Positions 1 through 9,010 of a stretch of 56,604 bases of DNA are shown one piece after another; within the stretch, counting starts at the first letter, position 1, and each line of letters opens with the position of its first letter. Where the stretch lies: positions 1-56,604 of the forward strand of contig NZ_LGHM01000053.1 in assembly GCF_001908185.1 (NCBI RefSeq). The letters run 5' to 3'. The notes under the pieces were generated by a model. The model was not told the DNA's origin, did not search any database, and saw only the letters and a program-made list of their open reading frames with translations. Source of the DNA: Bradyrhizobium sp. AS23.2. Its GTDB lineage: Bacteria > Pseudomonadota > Alphaproteobacteria > Rhizobiales > Xanthobacteraceae. Position numbers and translations under genes: made by a program.

Positions 1-92
1 ACCAGCAGAAGAAGCCGCCGGCTCGCCCCGCCAATCCTCCACCGGCACGGCAGGGCGCGGTCCAGTCGACGCCACCGGTGGTCCAGCGCTAA
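1..92 (+). CDS. C-terminal tail of an upstream gene, possibly mltG (partial)
   Basis: A frame open from the window edge ends at TAA (90-92). The 29 visible residues are rich in Pro, Gln and Ala and end in Val-Gln-Arg. Such a disordered basic/proline tail is typical of the end of an exported or membrane-anchored protein. In Bradyrhizobium the gene before yicC and gmk is usually the endolytic transglycosylase mltG, whose C-terminus is of this kind. No domain is visible here, so the identity is inferred from gene order only. Confidence 0.4.
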   Translation, partial: QQKKPPARPANPPPARQGAVQSTPPVVQR

Positions 93-208
93 GCCCCGCG
101 CAGAGCTGCCTGCGGGACTTTGCGGATTCCACTTTCCTGCAAAATAGTCTTAAGATTCGCGTGCCTTGATGGCTCTACGAATCTTGTCTTCCTGGAGAAT
201 TTTACCCA

Positions 209-1096
209 ATGGCGCTGTCATCCATGACCGGCTTTGCCCGAAGCCACGGCGCAAGCGGGCCGTACACGTTCGAATGGGAATTGAAGTCGGTCAATGCCAA
301 GGGCTTTGACCTGCGGGTGCGTCTGCCGCAGGGGTTCGACGAACTCGAGGCCCACGCCAAGAAGCGCGCCGGTGAGGTGCTGTCGCGCGGCACCGTCTAC
401 GCCAATCTCAACGTCAAGCGCACCAACGCCGCCGCCGCGGTCCGCGTCAACGAGGACGTGCTGAACGCCGTCCTGAAGGCCGCCGCCCAGATCGCCGGCA
501 AGGTCGACGCGGTGGCACCGAGCATCGACGGCCTGCTCGCCATCAAGGGCGTCGTCGAGGTCGCCGAGCCCGAGGGCGATGAGGAGGAGGACACGGCGGC
601 GCGCGCCGCGGCCGCCGAAGCCTTCGACAAGGCGCTCGTCGACCTCGTCGAGATGCGCAAGCGCGAGGGGACTTCGCTCGGGCAGATACTGACCCAACGT
701 GTCGACGAGATCGAGCAGCTTGCGAAAAAGGCGGAGTTCGCGCCGGGCCGCAAGCCCGAGGCGATCAAGGCCAGGCTCGCCGAGCAGATCGCCGCACTGC
801 TCGACACTTCCGACCGTTTCGATTCCGATCGCCTGATGCAGGAGGCGATCCTGATCGCGACCAGGGCCGACATCCGCGAGGAGCTGGATCGCATCGCCTC
901 CCACGTCGCGCAGGCGCGCGAGCTGATCGGAAAGGGCGGTCCGATCGGGCGCAAGCTCGATTTCCTGGCGCAGGAGTTTCACCGCGAGGTCAACACCTGC
1001 TGCTCGAAGTCGAACGACATCGAGCTCACCAATACGGGACTCGCCATGAAAAACGTGGTCGAGCAGTTCCGCGAGCAGGTCCAGAATCTGGAGTGA
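209..1096 (+). CDS. YicC family endoribonuclease-like protein
   Basis: 295 residues, the usual length for YicC proteins. The N-terminus opens with the family signature Met-Thr-Gly-Phe-Ala-Arg (residues 6-11). The C-terminal DUF1732 part contains GRKLDFLAQEFHREVNT and an acidic SNDIELT segment, both hallmarks of the family. Escherichia coli YicC is reported as an RNase that affects small RNAs; the role in alphaproteobacteria is not settled. The stop is 3 nt before the gmk start, so the two are almost certainly co-transcribed, the common yicC-gmk pairing. The start ATG is preceded by a short purine stretch (CTGGAGAA, 191-198). Confidence 0.93.
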   Translation: MALSSMTGFARSHGASGPYTFEWELKSVNAKGFDLRVRLPQGFDELEAHAKKRAGEVLSRGTVYANLNVKRTNAAAAVRVNEDVLNAVLKAAAQIAGKVDAVAPSIDGLLAIKGVVEVAEPEGDEEEDTAARAAAAEAFDKALVDLVEMRKREGTSLGQILTQRVDEIEQLAKKAEFAPGRKPEAIKARLAEQIAALLDTSDRFDSDRLMQEAILIATRADIREELDRIASHVAQARELIGKGGPIGRKLDFLAQEFHREVNTCCSKSNDIELTNTGLAMKNVVEQFREQVQNLE

Positions 1097-1099
1097 TCG

Positions 1100-1759
1100 A
1101 TGACGACGGGCGGTCACGGAACTGACGGTGTCGAGCGGCGCGGATTGATGTTCGTGCTGTCCTCGCCGTCGGGCGCGGGCAAGACGACGCTGTCGCGTTT
1201 GTTGATCGAGCGGATGCCAGGCTTGAGGATGTCGGTGTCTGCGACTACGCGCGAGAAGCGCCCCGGCGAGGTCGACGGCCGCGACTATTTGTTCGTCGAC
1301 AAGCCCCGCTTCGAGGCGATGGTGAAGGCCGACGAGCTCCTGGAATGGGCGACCGTATTCGACAATAGTTACGGCACGCCGCGTGGGCCGGTCGAGGCAG
1401 CGCTATCGGCGGGCCAGGACGTGCTGTTCGACATCGACTGGCAGGGCACGCAGCAATTGAAGCACAAGGCCGGTGGGGACGTCGTCAGCGTGTTCATCCT
1501 GCCGCCCTCGGCCGGCGATCTCGAAAAGCGCCTGCATTCGCGCGCGCAGGATTCCGACGAGGTGATCCGCAAGCGCATGAGCCGCGCCAGCCACGAGATG
1601 AGCCACTGGGCCGAGTACGACTACATCGTGATCAACCACGACGTCGACGAAGCCTTCGCCGAGGTGCAGTCGATCCTGAAGGCCGAGCGCCTCAAGCGCG
1701 AGCGGCGGATTGGCCTCGTCGGCTTTGTGCGGGGTCTGCAAGGTCAGCTTCAAGGCTAG
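1100..1759 (+). CDS. gmk: Guanylate kinase
   Basis: 219 residues, cytoplasmic. It phosphorylates GMP (or dGMP) to GDP with ATP in purine nucleotide synthesis. The P-loop is SSPSGAGKTT (about residues 21-30). The GMP-binding region follows with SATTREKRPGEVDGRDYLF and an acidic GMP-contacting segment. The lid segment with RMSRASHEMSHW is also present. It sits 3 nt after yicC. Its last 68 nt overlap the 3' end of the convergent gene at 1692-2924. It belongs to the same purine metabolism as purM/purN further along, but it is not linked to them. Confidence 0.95.
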   Translation: MTTGGHGTDGVERRGLMFVLSSPSGAGKTTLSRLLIERMPGLRMSVSATTREKRPGEVDGRDYLFVDKPRFEAMVKADELLEWATVFDNSYGTPRGPVEAALSAGQDVLFDIDWQGTQQLKHKAGGDVVSVFILPPSAGDLEKRLHSRAQDSDEVIRKRMSRASHEMSHWAEYDYIVINHDVDEAFAEVQSILKAERLKRERRIGLVGFVRGLQGQLQG

Positions 1760-2924
1760 GCTGCGACAGCCGCGGCCCATCCTTTGCCAGCCGCTCCAGC
1801 ATGGCCGTGATCACGTCGACATCGACAATATCGTCCATGTGTACGTGCTCATCCGCGTGTACGTCTTCATTGCGATCGACCGGCTGCTTGTCATGGACTT
1901 CGTTGGCCGCGAGCCGGGGCGCTGAAGCCTTGATCTCGAACTCTCCGTTGAATTCCGCGATCTCGGTTTCGTCGGGTTCTGCTGCTTCGACGTGAGTGGA
2001 AGCGGATTGTGTTGCGATCCTGCCGATCGCGTTGGTGAATGCGGCGAGTCGCGCGGGCTGAGGACGTGTGGCATCGAAATCCACCGGCCCCGGCCGCCGC
2101 GCGCGCGGCGCGGAGGCAATCTCCGCATTGTGCCAGGGGGCGCGGCTGTCGTCGTGATCCTGCGGCTCCCGATTGTCCCATTTGACGCGGCGGTGATCGC
2201 CTGCCTGCGCGCGGACCCGACCGCCGGCGAAACGGTAGATGATGCTGGCGAGCACACCGGCGAGCGCGAGCGCGCCGCCGACGACGAGCAGCAACATCTG
2301 GAGCGAGCCGGTCGTATTGTCAGTGCTGTCCGCGGCGGCAAGCGCCACCGGGGCAGGGGATTTCGACGGCTTCGTGCTCGGCTGCGCGGCTGCCGCGACA
2401 GGAGCGGGCGCTGGCTGCGATGCCGATTGATCGGCCGTGGCGGAGGCGTCAGGCCAGCGCGTGGCGACGGCGGGCTGCGTGTTGCTGTCAGAGGTGGGGC
2501 TTGAAGGCTGTTGCGTCGGCGCCGGTGTCGTTGCTGCGGCTCGCGTCGGCGCAATCAGTGTACTCGGCGCAGCGCCTTGCGGCGTCAGATATTCGGCGCG
2601 TGCGTCCTGCACCGGGTGCTGCTGAGGCGCTGCTGAATCTGCTGTTGGTGTGTTGGTCGCAGCCTGCGCGGTCTGCACGGCCTTTGCGCTGTCCTTGCCG
2701 CCTTCGGCGCGCAGATACCAGCATTGCCGCTTGGTCCCGCGTTCGACCCGGTAGTGCCAGTGCTGTCCCTGTGGCGCGATCCCCTTCGGTGAGGCGAGGC
2801 AATCGGAGGCTGCGTTTGTCGGGCTCGATGCGCTCGGCGCATTCTGCGACACGGCCGCCAGTGGCGCGCCGGCAATGACGCTGCCAACGAGGGCGGATAT
2901 GAATTTCGCGGTTCGGTTGCCCAT
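1692..2924 (-). CDS. Membrane-anchored protein of unknown function with N-terminal Cys motif
   Basis: 410 residues from the ATG at 2924, chosen because GGGGAG lies about 6 nt upstream; two Met codons further upstream have no good ribosome site. An export signal occupies residues 1-30 (hydrophobic GSVIAGAPLAA). A cysteine-bounded segment follows (Cys-Leu-Ala-Ser-Pro-Lys-Gly, then GQHWHYRVERGTKRQCWYLR). Next comes a long Ala/Pro/Thr/Gln-rich low-complexity stretch. One transmembrane helix (MLLLVVGGALALAGVLASII) sits near residue 215, followed by an acidic cytoplasmic or periplasmic tail. The Cys/Trp motif recurs in proteins I recall from Bradyrhizobium, but no function is known. The 3' end overlaps gmk antisense by 68 nt. 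Confidence 0.7.
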   Translation of the reverse strand: MGNRTAKFISALVGSVIAGAPLAAVSQNAPSASSPTNAASDCLASPKGIAPQGQHWHYRVERGTKRQCWYLRAEGGKDSAKAVQTAQAATNTPTADSAAPQQHPVQDARAEYLTPQGAAPSTLIAPTRAAATTPAPTQQPSSPTSDSNTQPAVATRWPDASATADQSASQPAPAPVAAAAQPSTKPSKSPAPVALAAADSTDNTTGSLQMLLLVVGGALALAGVLASIIYRFAGGRVRAQAGDHRRVKWDNREPQDHDDSRAPWHNAEIASAPRARRPGPVDFDATRPQPARLAAFTNAIGRIATQSASTHVEAAEPDETEIAEFNGEFEIKASAPRLAANEVHDKQPVDRNEDVHADEHVHMDDIVDVDVITAMLERLAKDGPRLSQPSLEADLADPAQSRRGQSAARA

Positions 2925-3284
2925 CCTGGTCTCCCCGTTACGCATCACGCGACGCTTGCCTGCCTTTTGTCATCAAAGACTTGGGTGGCAATGAGCCGCA
3001 AATCCGGAGAGGATGTGGCTTGAATGGGGCCTACGCGGTGATCGTTCCGCGGTGAAATCCGGCATTTTCTCGACGCTATTGCAGGCTTCGCGGACAAGGT
3101 TCCCGAGCGACCATGGCCTGCGTTCGCGCAGCAAACTCTCGATGCGTCCTCGCGAAACGGTCCATTTGAAGACCATGCCGATGACCTGACAACAACTGCG
3201 GCTCCGGGAACTCCCGCGCGGACTGCAACAAACGAGACGACGACGCGTTTAGGTCGCGCTACGGCTCAACCTAAGGAGGTTTTC
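2925..3284. other. Intergenic region between the unknown membrane protein and the Gly/Trp-rich gene
   Basis: 360 bases. The only item I can support is the strong ribosome site AAGGAGGT at 3273-3280 just before the plus-strand gene at 3285. A 67-codon minus-strand frame (2973-3176) has no ribosome site and no recognisable features. Promoters for both flanking genes must lie here but I cannot place them. Confidence 0.6.
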
Positions 3285-3624
3285 ATGGTCAAGAAGGCCC
3301 TTTTTGCGCTCAGCGTTGCCACGGTCCTTGCCCTCGCGCCGGGTGCTGCTTCCGCACAACGTGGCTTTCACGGCGGAGGATGGCACGGCGGTGGATGGGG
3401 CGGCGGTTGGCGTGGGGGGAGGCTGGGGTTGGCGCGGACCGGCCGTGGGTCTCGGCGTAGGCCTCGGGCTCGCCAGTGCGGCCGCTTGGGGATCCGGCTG
3501 GGGCTGGGGACCTGGTTGGGGTGCTCCGGGCTGGAGCTATGCTTCTTATGACAGTTGCACGAGATGGCGTCGGGTCTGGACAGGCTGGGGGTGGCGCGTC
3601 GTCCCCGTGAATGTTTGCTGGTGA
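3285..3624 (+). pseudogene. Small exported Gly/Trp-rich protein, interrupted by a +1 frameshift
   Basis: The strong ribosome site AAGGAGGT (3273-3280) and ATG 3285 open a clean signal peptide (MVKKALFALSVATVLALAPG, cleavage near Ala-Ser-Ala). A mature HGGGW-repeat region follows. The frame runs into Arg/Leu-rich nonsense after the G run at 3414-3419. If one G is removed, the protein continues GGWGWRGPAVGLGVGLGLA and ends CTRWRRVWTGWGWRVVPVNV-Cys-Trp at TGA 3624, giving 112 residues. The C-terminal Trp-Arg...Pro...Asn-x-Cys pattern matches the intact small exported protein at 27469-27723. So an intact ancestor reading frame is clear; whether the extra G is real or a sequence error cannot be told from one sequence. 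Function is unknown. Confidence 0.8.
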
Positions 3625-3782
3625 GCCGCAGCGACTTGGCGGTGGACCCAGAGGATTCACCGCCTTGTTCGGCGCTTGGATTCCTTGGCATCGATTGCGT
3701 GACCGATGGCCAAGGGGATTGGGCGACCGCTCGGGACCGGAGCCGGTCCCAGGCTTTGGCTTGCGCAATCAGGCAGCTTCGA

Positions 3783-4283
3783 TCACGCAGCCTTGGTCTG
3801 ACTTGCGGCTGCGAGGGTATCGCGCAAGTGCTGTTCCTTCTTCTCGTCCAGCGAGGTCTTGAGAACGGTCCCTCCTGCATCCTTGATCTCGTTGAGAACC
3901 TTGTCGGCAGTCATGTTCTGGATCAGCAAGAACAGAACAGCATCTCCAGGTTTCACCTTCGAAGTGAGTTCCTTCATGAACGGATCTTTGATCCCGAAAT
4001 CGGTCAACGCGCCACCCAGCGCGCCGGCGCCAGTGCCGATAGCTACGCCGATGAGAGGATTCAAGAACACCAATCCGAACAGCAGTCCCCAGAAGCTGCC
4101 GCTTGCGGCGCCCATCATCGTCGTATTCACGAGCTGATTGAGTTTGACAGAGTCTTCGGTTTTCACCGCGATCACGGCATCGCTGATAGTGATCAAATAC
4201 TCCTTTTGCAGCTTGAGTATTTTCTGCCGAACTTCCTCTGCTTTGGCTTCGTTTGGATAAACAATTGCGATGAGGTCTGACAT
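3783..4283 (-). CDS. DUF1269 domain membrane protein
   Basis: 166 residues from ATG 4283, which has GGGAG a few bases upstream; the longer frame to 4364 lacks this. The order is a beta-alpha start (SDLIAIVYPNEAKAEEVRQK), a central glycine-rich hydrophobic hairpin (MMGAASGSFWGLLFGLVFL, then PLIGVAIGTGAGALGGALTD), and a C-terminal domain with FLLIQNMTADKVLNEI. This is the DUF1269 layout. The biochemical role is unknown; such proteins are often stress-associated. It is monocistronic between two plus-strand small genes. Confidence 0.85.
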   Translation of the reverse strand: MSDLIAIVYPNEAKAEEVRQKILKLQKEYLITISDAVIAVKTEDSVKLNQLVNTTMMGAASGSFWGLLFGLVFLNPLIGVAIGTGAGALGGALTDFGIKDPFMKELTSKVKPGDAVLFLLIQNMTADKVLNEIKDAGGTVLKTSLDEKKEQHLRDTLAAASQTKAA

Positions 4284-4719
4284 TGAATCACTCCCGTATT
4301 CACCTGAAGCGCTGCCCCCGATCACGTGCACTTGTTGCGCGCGGTTGTATCTATCACAGAGCAAAATGGCTCCAGCCTGCTAATCGAACCCGTGTGTTCA
4401 CAACTCGGAGATGTCTATCGTCTCCGTGCAATTGAGTAAGCGGCGTTGTCTTATGCGGCGGCGCGCAAGTGCTTTCGTCGCAAACAAGCTCGATCGTGAT
4501 TAATTGTCGCAAATTGGCTCGGACAGGAAACTTGAGGGGCGGGTGAATGACCGCTATTCCGCCGCTATCAGAAACTAAGCAGAAGTTCGCGAACAGCTTC
4601 TGAATTGGAAATTTTTGAGACTCTGCGCTCGCGTCTTTCCAGAACACGATTTTCAAACCAGAAAAAGTTTCGCGCGAGCAGTCCTGAATCGGGGGCAAAG
4701 CCTCACGGGAGGAATTGAT
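4284..4719. other. AT-richer intergenic region, no gene recognised
   Basis: 436 bases with visibly lower G+C than the neighbours. It separates the divergent starts of the DUF1269 gene and the DUF3551-like gene, so it must hold both promoters. A 114-codon minus-strand frame (4354-4698) overlaps the upstream region, has no ribosome site and does not resemble a protein family I know. I reject it as a gene. Confidence 0.6.
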
Positions 4720-4938
4720 ATGCCGCGTTCGAAACTATGGCTCATCTCCGCGATGATGCTACTCTCGATCGGCTTCGCTCTCTGTCCTCAAGGATCTGCC
4801 GATGCTGCCAGTTTCTGTGCGCAGCTAAGAGGGGCGAAGGCCGCGGGACAACCCGACTGCTCATTCTCGACGCTGGATGCCTGTCGTGCGCGTGTAAAGC
4901 ACAGGGGCGGCGGCCACTGCTATAAATTGACCCACTAG
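4720..4938 (+). CDS. Small exported Cys-rich protein, DUF3551-like
   Basis: 72 residues. Start ATG 4720 is preceded by GGGAGGAATTGAT; earlier in-frame Met codons are not. The signal peptide is KLWLISAMMLLSIGFALCPQ with cleavage near [12 protein letters not shown]. The mature part has four cysteines spaced as in DUF3551 proteins: Phe-Cys-Ala, Pro-Asp-Cys-Ser-Phe, Leu-Asp-Ala-Cys-Arg and Gly-His-Cys-Tyr. The cysteines suggest two disulfides in the periplasm. DUF3551 proteins are abundant, small and uncharacterised in Bradyrhizobium. The family call rests on the cysteine pattern. Confidence 0.7.
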   Translation: MPRSKLWLISAMMLLSIGFALCPQGSADAASFCAQLRGAKAAGQPDCSFSTLDACRARVKHRGGGHCYKLTH

Positions 4939-5056
4939 CCTGATGGGCAATGCACGACGCATCCTTATTCTCAGCGTCAATTCCGAATTGATGCGTCGTG
5001 AAAACGTCGGCGGCGGGAGGTTGGTCCCACCGCCAAATGCGCCTTGGTTTTCTATC

Positions 5057-6115
5057 TCAGTTCTTGAGCACGATGCGGCCCACGACCTTGCCGGCGCGCA
5101 GTTCGTCGATCCATTTCTGGACGTCGCCCATCGGCTCCTCACGCATCGGCGTCGGCTTGATCTTGCCGGCGCGGGCGAGCGCCATCAGCTCGTGGCCCTC
5201 CGCGAGCGTGCCGACCATGAAGCCCTCGACGGTCAGGCGCTTGTAGACCCATTGCACCATCGGCAGCGTGAACTGGCCGCCCATCAGGCCTGAGACGACG
5301 ACCTTGCCGCCGCGCGCGGCGACTGCGACCGCGAACGCCATCGACTTCTCGTTGCCGGCAAAATCGACGATCTCATCGAAGCCGCCCTCGGTCTCCTTCA
5401 GGATGCGCTTAATCACGTCGGGCTCGGCCGGATCGTAGGCGGCCGCCGCGCCGTTCTTCAGTGCGGTTTCGCGCGCGGCCGGGCTGAGGTCGGCGACCGT
5501 GATCGGCTGCTTGAACATCGCCTGTGCAAACGACAGGCCCATCATGCCGACGCCGCCGAGGCCGATCAGCAGGAGGTTGCGCTGGCGCGGACGGTCGACC
5601 AGGCGCTTGAGCGCGCCGTAGGCGGTCACGCCGGAGCACATCAGGGTGGCGGCCTGGTTGACGGGCAGGGGATCGTAGTCGAGCAGGTATTTTGCATCGG
5701 GCACCAGGACGTGGGTGGCGAAGCCGCCGTCGATGGAAACGCCGAGAAAGCGCTGCCTGACGCAGAGGTTCTCGTCGCCATTGGCGCAGTCGCGGCACTG
5801 GCCGCAGCCGATCCATGGAAACACCGCCTTCTTCGAGCCGACAAGGCTGGCCGGCACATCGGGGCCGACTTCGTCGACGACGCCGGCGATCTCGTGGCCG
5901 AGCGTGAAGGGCAGCGTCATGCCGCGCGTGGTGTCGAGCTTCTTGCCGCCGCCGAGATCGGCATAGCCGTCCTGGATGTGCAGATCGGAATGGCAGAGGC
6001 CGCAGCGCTCGATGCGCACGAGCACCTCGCGGCCTTGCGGCTTTGGCGTGTCGATGATGGTCTCGCACAAGGGCGCGTCGAACTTGACCAGGGACTGCCT
6101 GCGCATCAGTGCCAT
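5057..6115 (-). CDS. Zinc-dependent alcohol dehydrogenase (MDR superfamily)
   Basis: 352 residues from ATG 6115, preceded by CGGAGGAAGAAAT; the frame extends upstream without another ribosome site. The catalytic zinc region is CGLCHSDLHIQDG near residue 38, with the GHEIAGVV segment. The four structural-zinc cysteines are in GCGQCRDCANGDENLC. The Rossmann dinucleotide site is GLGGVGMMG near residue 180. It probably oxidises or reduces a primary alcohol/aldehyde with NAD(P); the substrate cannot be read from sequence. It follows rsmA by 25 nt on the same strand, so read-through from the lpt operon is possible, although it is not a usual member of that operon. Confidence 0.88.
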   Translation of the reverse strand: MALMRRQSLVKFDAPLCETIIDTPKPQGREVLVRIERCGLCHSDLHIQDGYADLGGGKKLDTTRGMTLPFTLGHEIAGVVDEVGPDVPASLVGSKKAVFPWIGCGQCRDCANGDENLCVRQRFLGVSIDGGFATHVLVPDAKYLLDYDPLPVNQAATLMCSGVTAYGALKRLVDRPRQRNLLLIGLGGVGMMGLSFAQAMFKQPITVADLSPAARETALKNGAAAAYDPAEPDVIKRILKETEGGFDEIVDFAGNEKSMAFAVAVAARGGKVVVSGLMGGQFTLPMVQWVYKRLTVEGFMVGTLAEGHELMALARAGKIKPTPMREEPMGDVQKWIDELRAGKVVGRIVLKN

Positions 6116-6140
6116 ATTTCTTCCTCCGAAATTCCTGTTG

Positions 6141-6995
6141 TCACGCTTCGCTGCGTATATTCGCCAATTCGCGCGCCATGGCAACAAAGCCGGAGATGGG
6201 AATGGTCTCGGCACGCCGCGTCGCGTCGACGCCGGCAGCAGTCGCAAGTCGTGCGGGATCGACGCCGAGCGATTTCAGGCTCTGGCGCAGCATTTTCCGG
6301 CGCTGGCCGAATGCGGCAGCGGCGACCTGTTCGAGCAGCTTGCGATCGCAGGGGAGAGGCTCTGCACGCGGCACCAGGCGCACGACGGAGGAGGTGACCT
6401 TCGGCGGCGGCACAAAGGCGGACGGCGAAATGTCGAACAGGATTTTTGTTTCGGCGCGCCAGTTGGTGAGCACGCCGAGGCGGCCATAGGCCTCCTCGTC
6501 CTCGCGTGCGACGATGCGCTCGCCGACCTCGCGTTGAAACATCAGGACCATCATGTCGTACCAGGGCGGCCAGGGCTCGATGGTCAGCCAGTTGATCAGG
6601 AGCTGGGTCGCGATGTTGTAGGGCAGATTGGCGACGATCTTGGCTTTGCCTCCGTCGAGCAGCGGGCGCGGGTCGAAGGTCATGGCATCGCCATGCACGA
6701 TCTCGAGCCGGCCGGGATAGCGCAGGGAAATATCCTGCAAGGCAGGAATCGCACGCTCGTCATGCTCGATCGCGATGACGCGTTTGGCGCCCAGTGCGAG
6801 CAAGGCGCGCGTCAGGCCGCCTGGGCCCGGGCCGATCTCCACGATGGTGGAGTCGTCGAGCGGAGCCGCGGCACGCGCGATGCGCGCGGTGAGATTGAGA
6901 TCGAGCAGGAAATTCTGACCGAGCGATTTGCGGGCTGACAAAGCGTGCTGGCGAATGACCTCGCGAAGCGGCGGGAGGTCGTCGATCGCACTCAT
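6141..6995 (-). CDS. rsmA: 16S rRNA (adenine1518/1519-N6)-dimethyltransferase
   Basis: 284 residues. It dimethylates two adjacent adenines in the 3' terminal helix of 16S rRNA using S-adenosylmethionine, late in 30S assembly. Visible motifs are [13 protein letters not shown] (N-terminal), the SAM-binding [15 protein letters not shown], and the catalytic NLPYN. The C-terminal RsmA/KsgA domain includes [16 protein letters not shown]. Its ATG shares one base with the pdxA stop (TGATG at 6993-6997), implying translational coupling. The order surA-pdxA-rsmA matches that of many proteobacteria. Confidence 0.95.
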   Translation of the reverse strand: MSAIDDLPPLREVIRQHALSARKSLGQNFLLDLNLTARIARAAAPLDDSTIVEIGPGPGGLTRALLALGAKRVIAIEHDERAIPALQDISLRYPGRLEIVHGDAMTFDPRPLLDGGKAKIVANLPYNIATQLLINWLTIEPWPPWYDMMVLMFQREVGERIVAREDEEAYGRLGVLTNWRAETKILFDISPSAFVPPPKVTSSVVRLVPRAEPLPCDRKLLEQVAAAAFGQRRKMLRQSLKSLGVDPARLATAAGVDATRRAETIPISGFVAMARELANIRSEA

Positions 6996-8008
6996 CAGAT
7001 TTTCGCGGCCGCCATGCGGCTCGCAAGCTTCAGCGCGGCGATCAGGCTTGCGGGATTGGCCTTGCCGGTGCCGGCGATGTCGAAGGCGGTGCCGTGATCG
7101 GGCGAAGTGCGGACGAAGGGCAGGCCGAGCGTGACGTTGACGGCGTCGTCGAAGGCGACCGTCTTGATCGGGATCAGCGCCTGGTCGTGATACATGCAGA
7201 CCGCGCAGTCATAGGTGCTGCGCGCAGCCTCGTGGAACAGGGTGTCGGCGGGCAGCGGGCCCCTGGCATCGATGCCGTCGTTGCGCAGCGTCTTGAGCGC
7301 GGGCGCGATGACGGTCTGCTCCTCGTGGCCGAGCGAGCCGTCCTCGCCGGCGTGCGGATTGAGGCCGGAGACCGCGATGCGCGGCCGGGCGATGCCGAAG
7401 CGGGATTTCAGCTCGGTTGCGACGATACGAACCGTCGAGACGATCAGTTCGCTGGTGAGCTCGGACAGTGCATCGCGCAGCGAGACGTGGATGGTGACCG
7501 GCACCACGGCAAGCCGCGGCGACCACAGCATCATCACCGGTTGCGGCGTGCGGCCGGCCTCTACGGCAAGCTCGGCGAGGAATTCGGTGTGGCCGGGATG
7601 GCGGAAGCCGGCGCGGTAGAGCACGCTCTTGGCGATCGGGTTGGTGACGACGGCGCCGGCGCGGCCCTCGCGGACGTCGGCGACCGCCTGCCGGATCGAG
7701 GCGAGCGCGGCCGGTGCGCTCGATGCGTCGGGCTTGCCGGGCTCGGCCGTCGCGTGCTCGCCGGTTGCGACCACGGGCAGGGCGTTCGTGAAGGCTGCTT
7801 CGGCCTCACCGGCGCTCACGGAGGCGATCCCGATATCGACCCCGAGCGCTTTGGCGCGCCGCGCGATCACCGCTTCGTCGCCGAGCAGATAGAACGCGGG
7901 CAGGTTCAGTTCGCGGCGCCGAAGCCAGGCTGCGATCGTGATGTCGGGGCCGATGCCGGCGGGCTCTCCCAAGGTCAGGGCGAGGGGCTTTGCAGGGGGC
8001 TTGGCCAT
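6995..8008 (-). CDS. pdxA: 4-hydroxythreonine-4-phosphate dehydrogenase
   Basis: 337 residues. It oxidises 4-phosphohydroxy-L-threonine in the DXP-dependent pathway to pyridoxal 5'-phosphate. The family start [15 protein letters not shown] is followed by the metal-ligand histidine in [12 protein letters not shown]. The C-terminal [14 protein letters not shown] and [14 protein letters not shown] motifs supply further ligands and the phosphate site. The start at 8008 was chosen because it overlaps the surA stop (TGATG) and begins the conserved domain at once; an upstream extension lies within surA. It is the middle gene of surA-pdxA-rsmA. Confidence 0.95.
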   Translation of the reverse strand: MAKPPAKPLALTLGEPAGIGPDITIAAWLRRRELNLPAFYLLGDEAVIARRAKALGVDIGIASVSAGEAEAAFTNALPVVATGEHATAEPGKPDASSAPAALASIRQAVADVREGRAGAVVTNPIAKSVLYRAGFRHPGHTEFLAELAVEAGRTPQPVMMLWSPRLAVVPVTIHVSLRDALSELTSELIVSTVRIVATELKSRFGIARPRIAVSGLNPHAGEDGSLGHEEQTVIAPALKTLRNDGIDARGPLPADTLFHEAARSTYDCAVCMYHDQALIPIKTVAFDDAVNVTLGLPFVRTSPDHGTAFDIAGTGKANPASLIAALKLASRMAAAKI

Positions 8009-8943
8009 CAGCGGTTGCGATATTCGATCATCGCCGCCTTGCGGATCTCTTCGAGATAGGCCTTCTGGGTCTTCTCGTATTTCTCGGAGTACATCTTCTC
8101 GCGGATCTCGCGCTTTTTCGGCGTGTCGATCATGGTCGGCTTGCGCGAGCACAGCACCACCATTTCGATGCCCTGCTTGGTCACCTCGGGCGCGGTCAGG
8201 TGGCCGATCGGCGTGTCGTCGAGCACCTTGCGGAGCGCCTCCGGCAGGTCTGCGGTCGTCTTGGTGACGCTCTCGCGGATGGTGGCGTTCGGCGTCGAGC
8301 GGAACAGCGAGTTGGCTTCCTCGCAGCTTCCGACGCGCGCGCGGTAGCTTTCCGCTTCCTTCTGCCGCGTCTCAAGGAACGCCTGGGACGAGCCGCGCGG
8401 CGCGATCAACACGATCGGCTGCATCTTGTATTCAGTGCCCTCGATCTGGAGCTTGTCGCCGGTCTGGGCCTGCACGGCCTGCGCGACGTCACGCTCGCCG
8501 ACCATCAGCTTTTCCTTGTAGCGACCGCGCACGAGGCTGGTCCAAACCATCTCGGCCTTCATGCGGCCTTTCAGGGTCTCGGGGCGGACGCCCTTGGCCT
8601 CGAGCGACTTGGTGAGCTGGTCCGGCGAGACGCGCATGCGCTGCGCCATGCCTTCGTAGGACTGGTTGATGTCGGAGACGCCGGGATCGACGCCGTACTT
8701 CTTGCCTTCCTTGAGCTTCACCTTGTCGTCGATCAGCTCGTTGATGACATCCTGCCGGCTCGGCGTCTTCTGCGTCGTCAGCTGGTCGAGCTTGGTGCGC
8801 TGCTCGATGTCGAAATCAGTGATCGGATCACCGTTGACCATGACGACGATGTTCTGCGCGCGCGACGGTGAGGGCAGGCCGGTCAGGACCAGTCCGGCGC
8901 CGAAGGCGAGGAGGAGGCGGAAGACAGGCAATCGGGTCGTCAT
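8008..8943 (-). CDS. surA: Periplasmic peptidyl-prolyl isomerase/chaperone SurA
   Basis: 311 residues from ATG 8943. The signal peptide is VFRLLLAFGAGLVLTGLP with cleavage after Ser-Arg-Ala. The SurA N-terminal chaperone domain begins IVVMVNGDPITDFDIEQRT and continues with a SurA-like helical region (TLKGRMKAEMVWTSLV). A single parvulin-type segment follows (PIGHLTAPEVTKQGIEMVVL). It escorts outer-membrane proteins through the periplasm, including LptD, which is encoded just upstream in the same operon. It is shorter than E. coli SurA because it has one parvulin domain instead of two, as is common in Rhizobiales. Confidence 0.9.
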   Translation of the reverse strand: MTTRLPVFRLLLAFGAGLVLTGLPSPSRAQNIVVMVNGDPITDFDIEQRTKLDQLTTQKTPSRQDVINELIDDKVKLKEGKKYGVDPGVSDINQSYEGMAQRMRVSPDQLTKSLEAKGVRPETLKGRMKAEMVWTSLVRGRYKEKLMVGERDVAQAVQAQTGDKLQIEGTEYKMQPIVLIAPRGSSQAFLETRQKEAESYRARVGSCEEANSLFRSTPNATIRESVTKTTADLPEALRKVLDDTPIGHLTAPEVTKQGIEMVVLCSRKPTMIDTPKKREIREKMYSEKYEKTQKAYLEEIRKAAMIEYRNR

Positions 8944-9010
8944 GGTTGTCGCTCGGATGTCAGCCAGGTGAGCCTGCGATTGGGAACACGGCGCAGGCAC
9001 TTCAGACGGT

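Noticed and set aside
2973..3176. 67-codon minus-strand frame
   Set aside because: No start context and no recognisable features.
4354..4698. 114-codon minus-strand frame
   Set aside because: No ribosome site, atypical composition, overlaps the upstream region of two genes.
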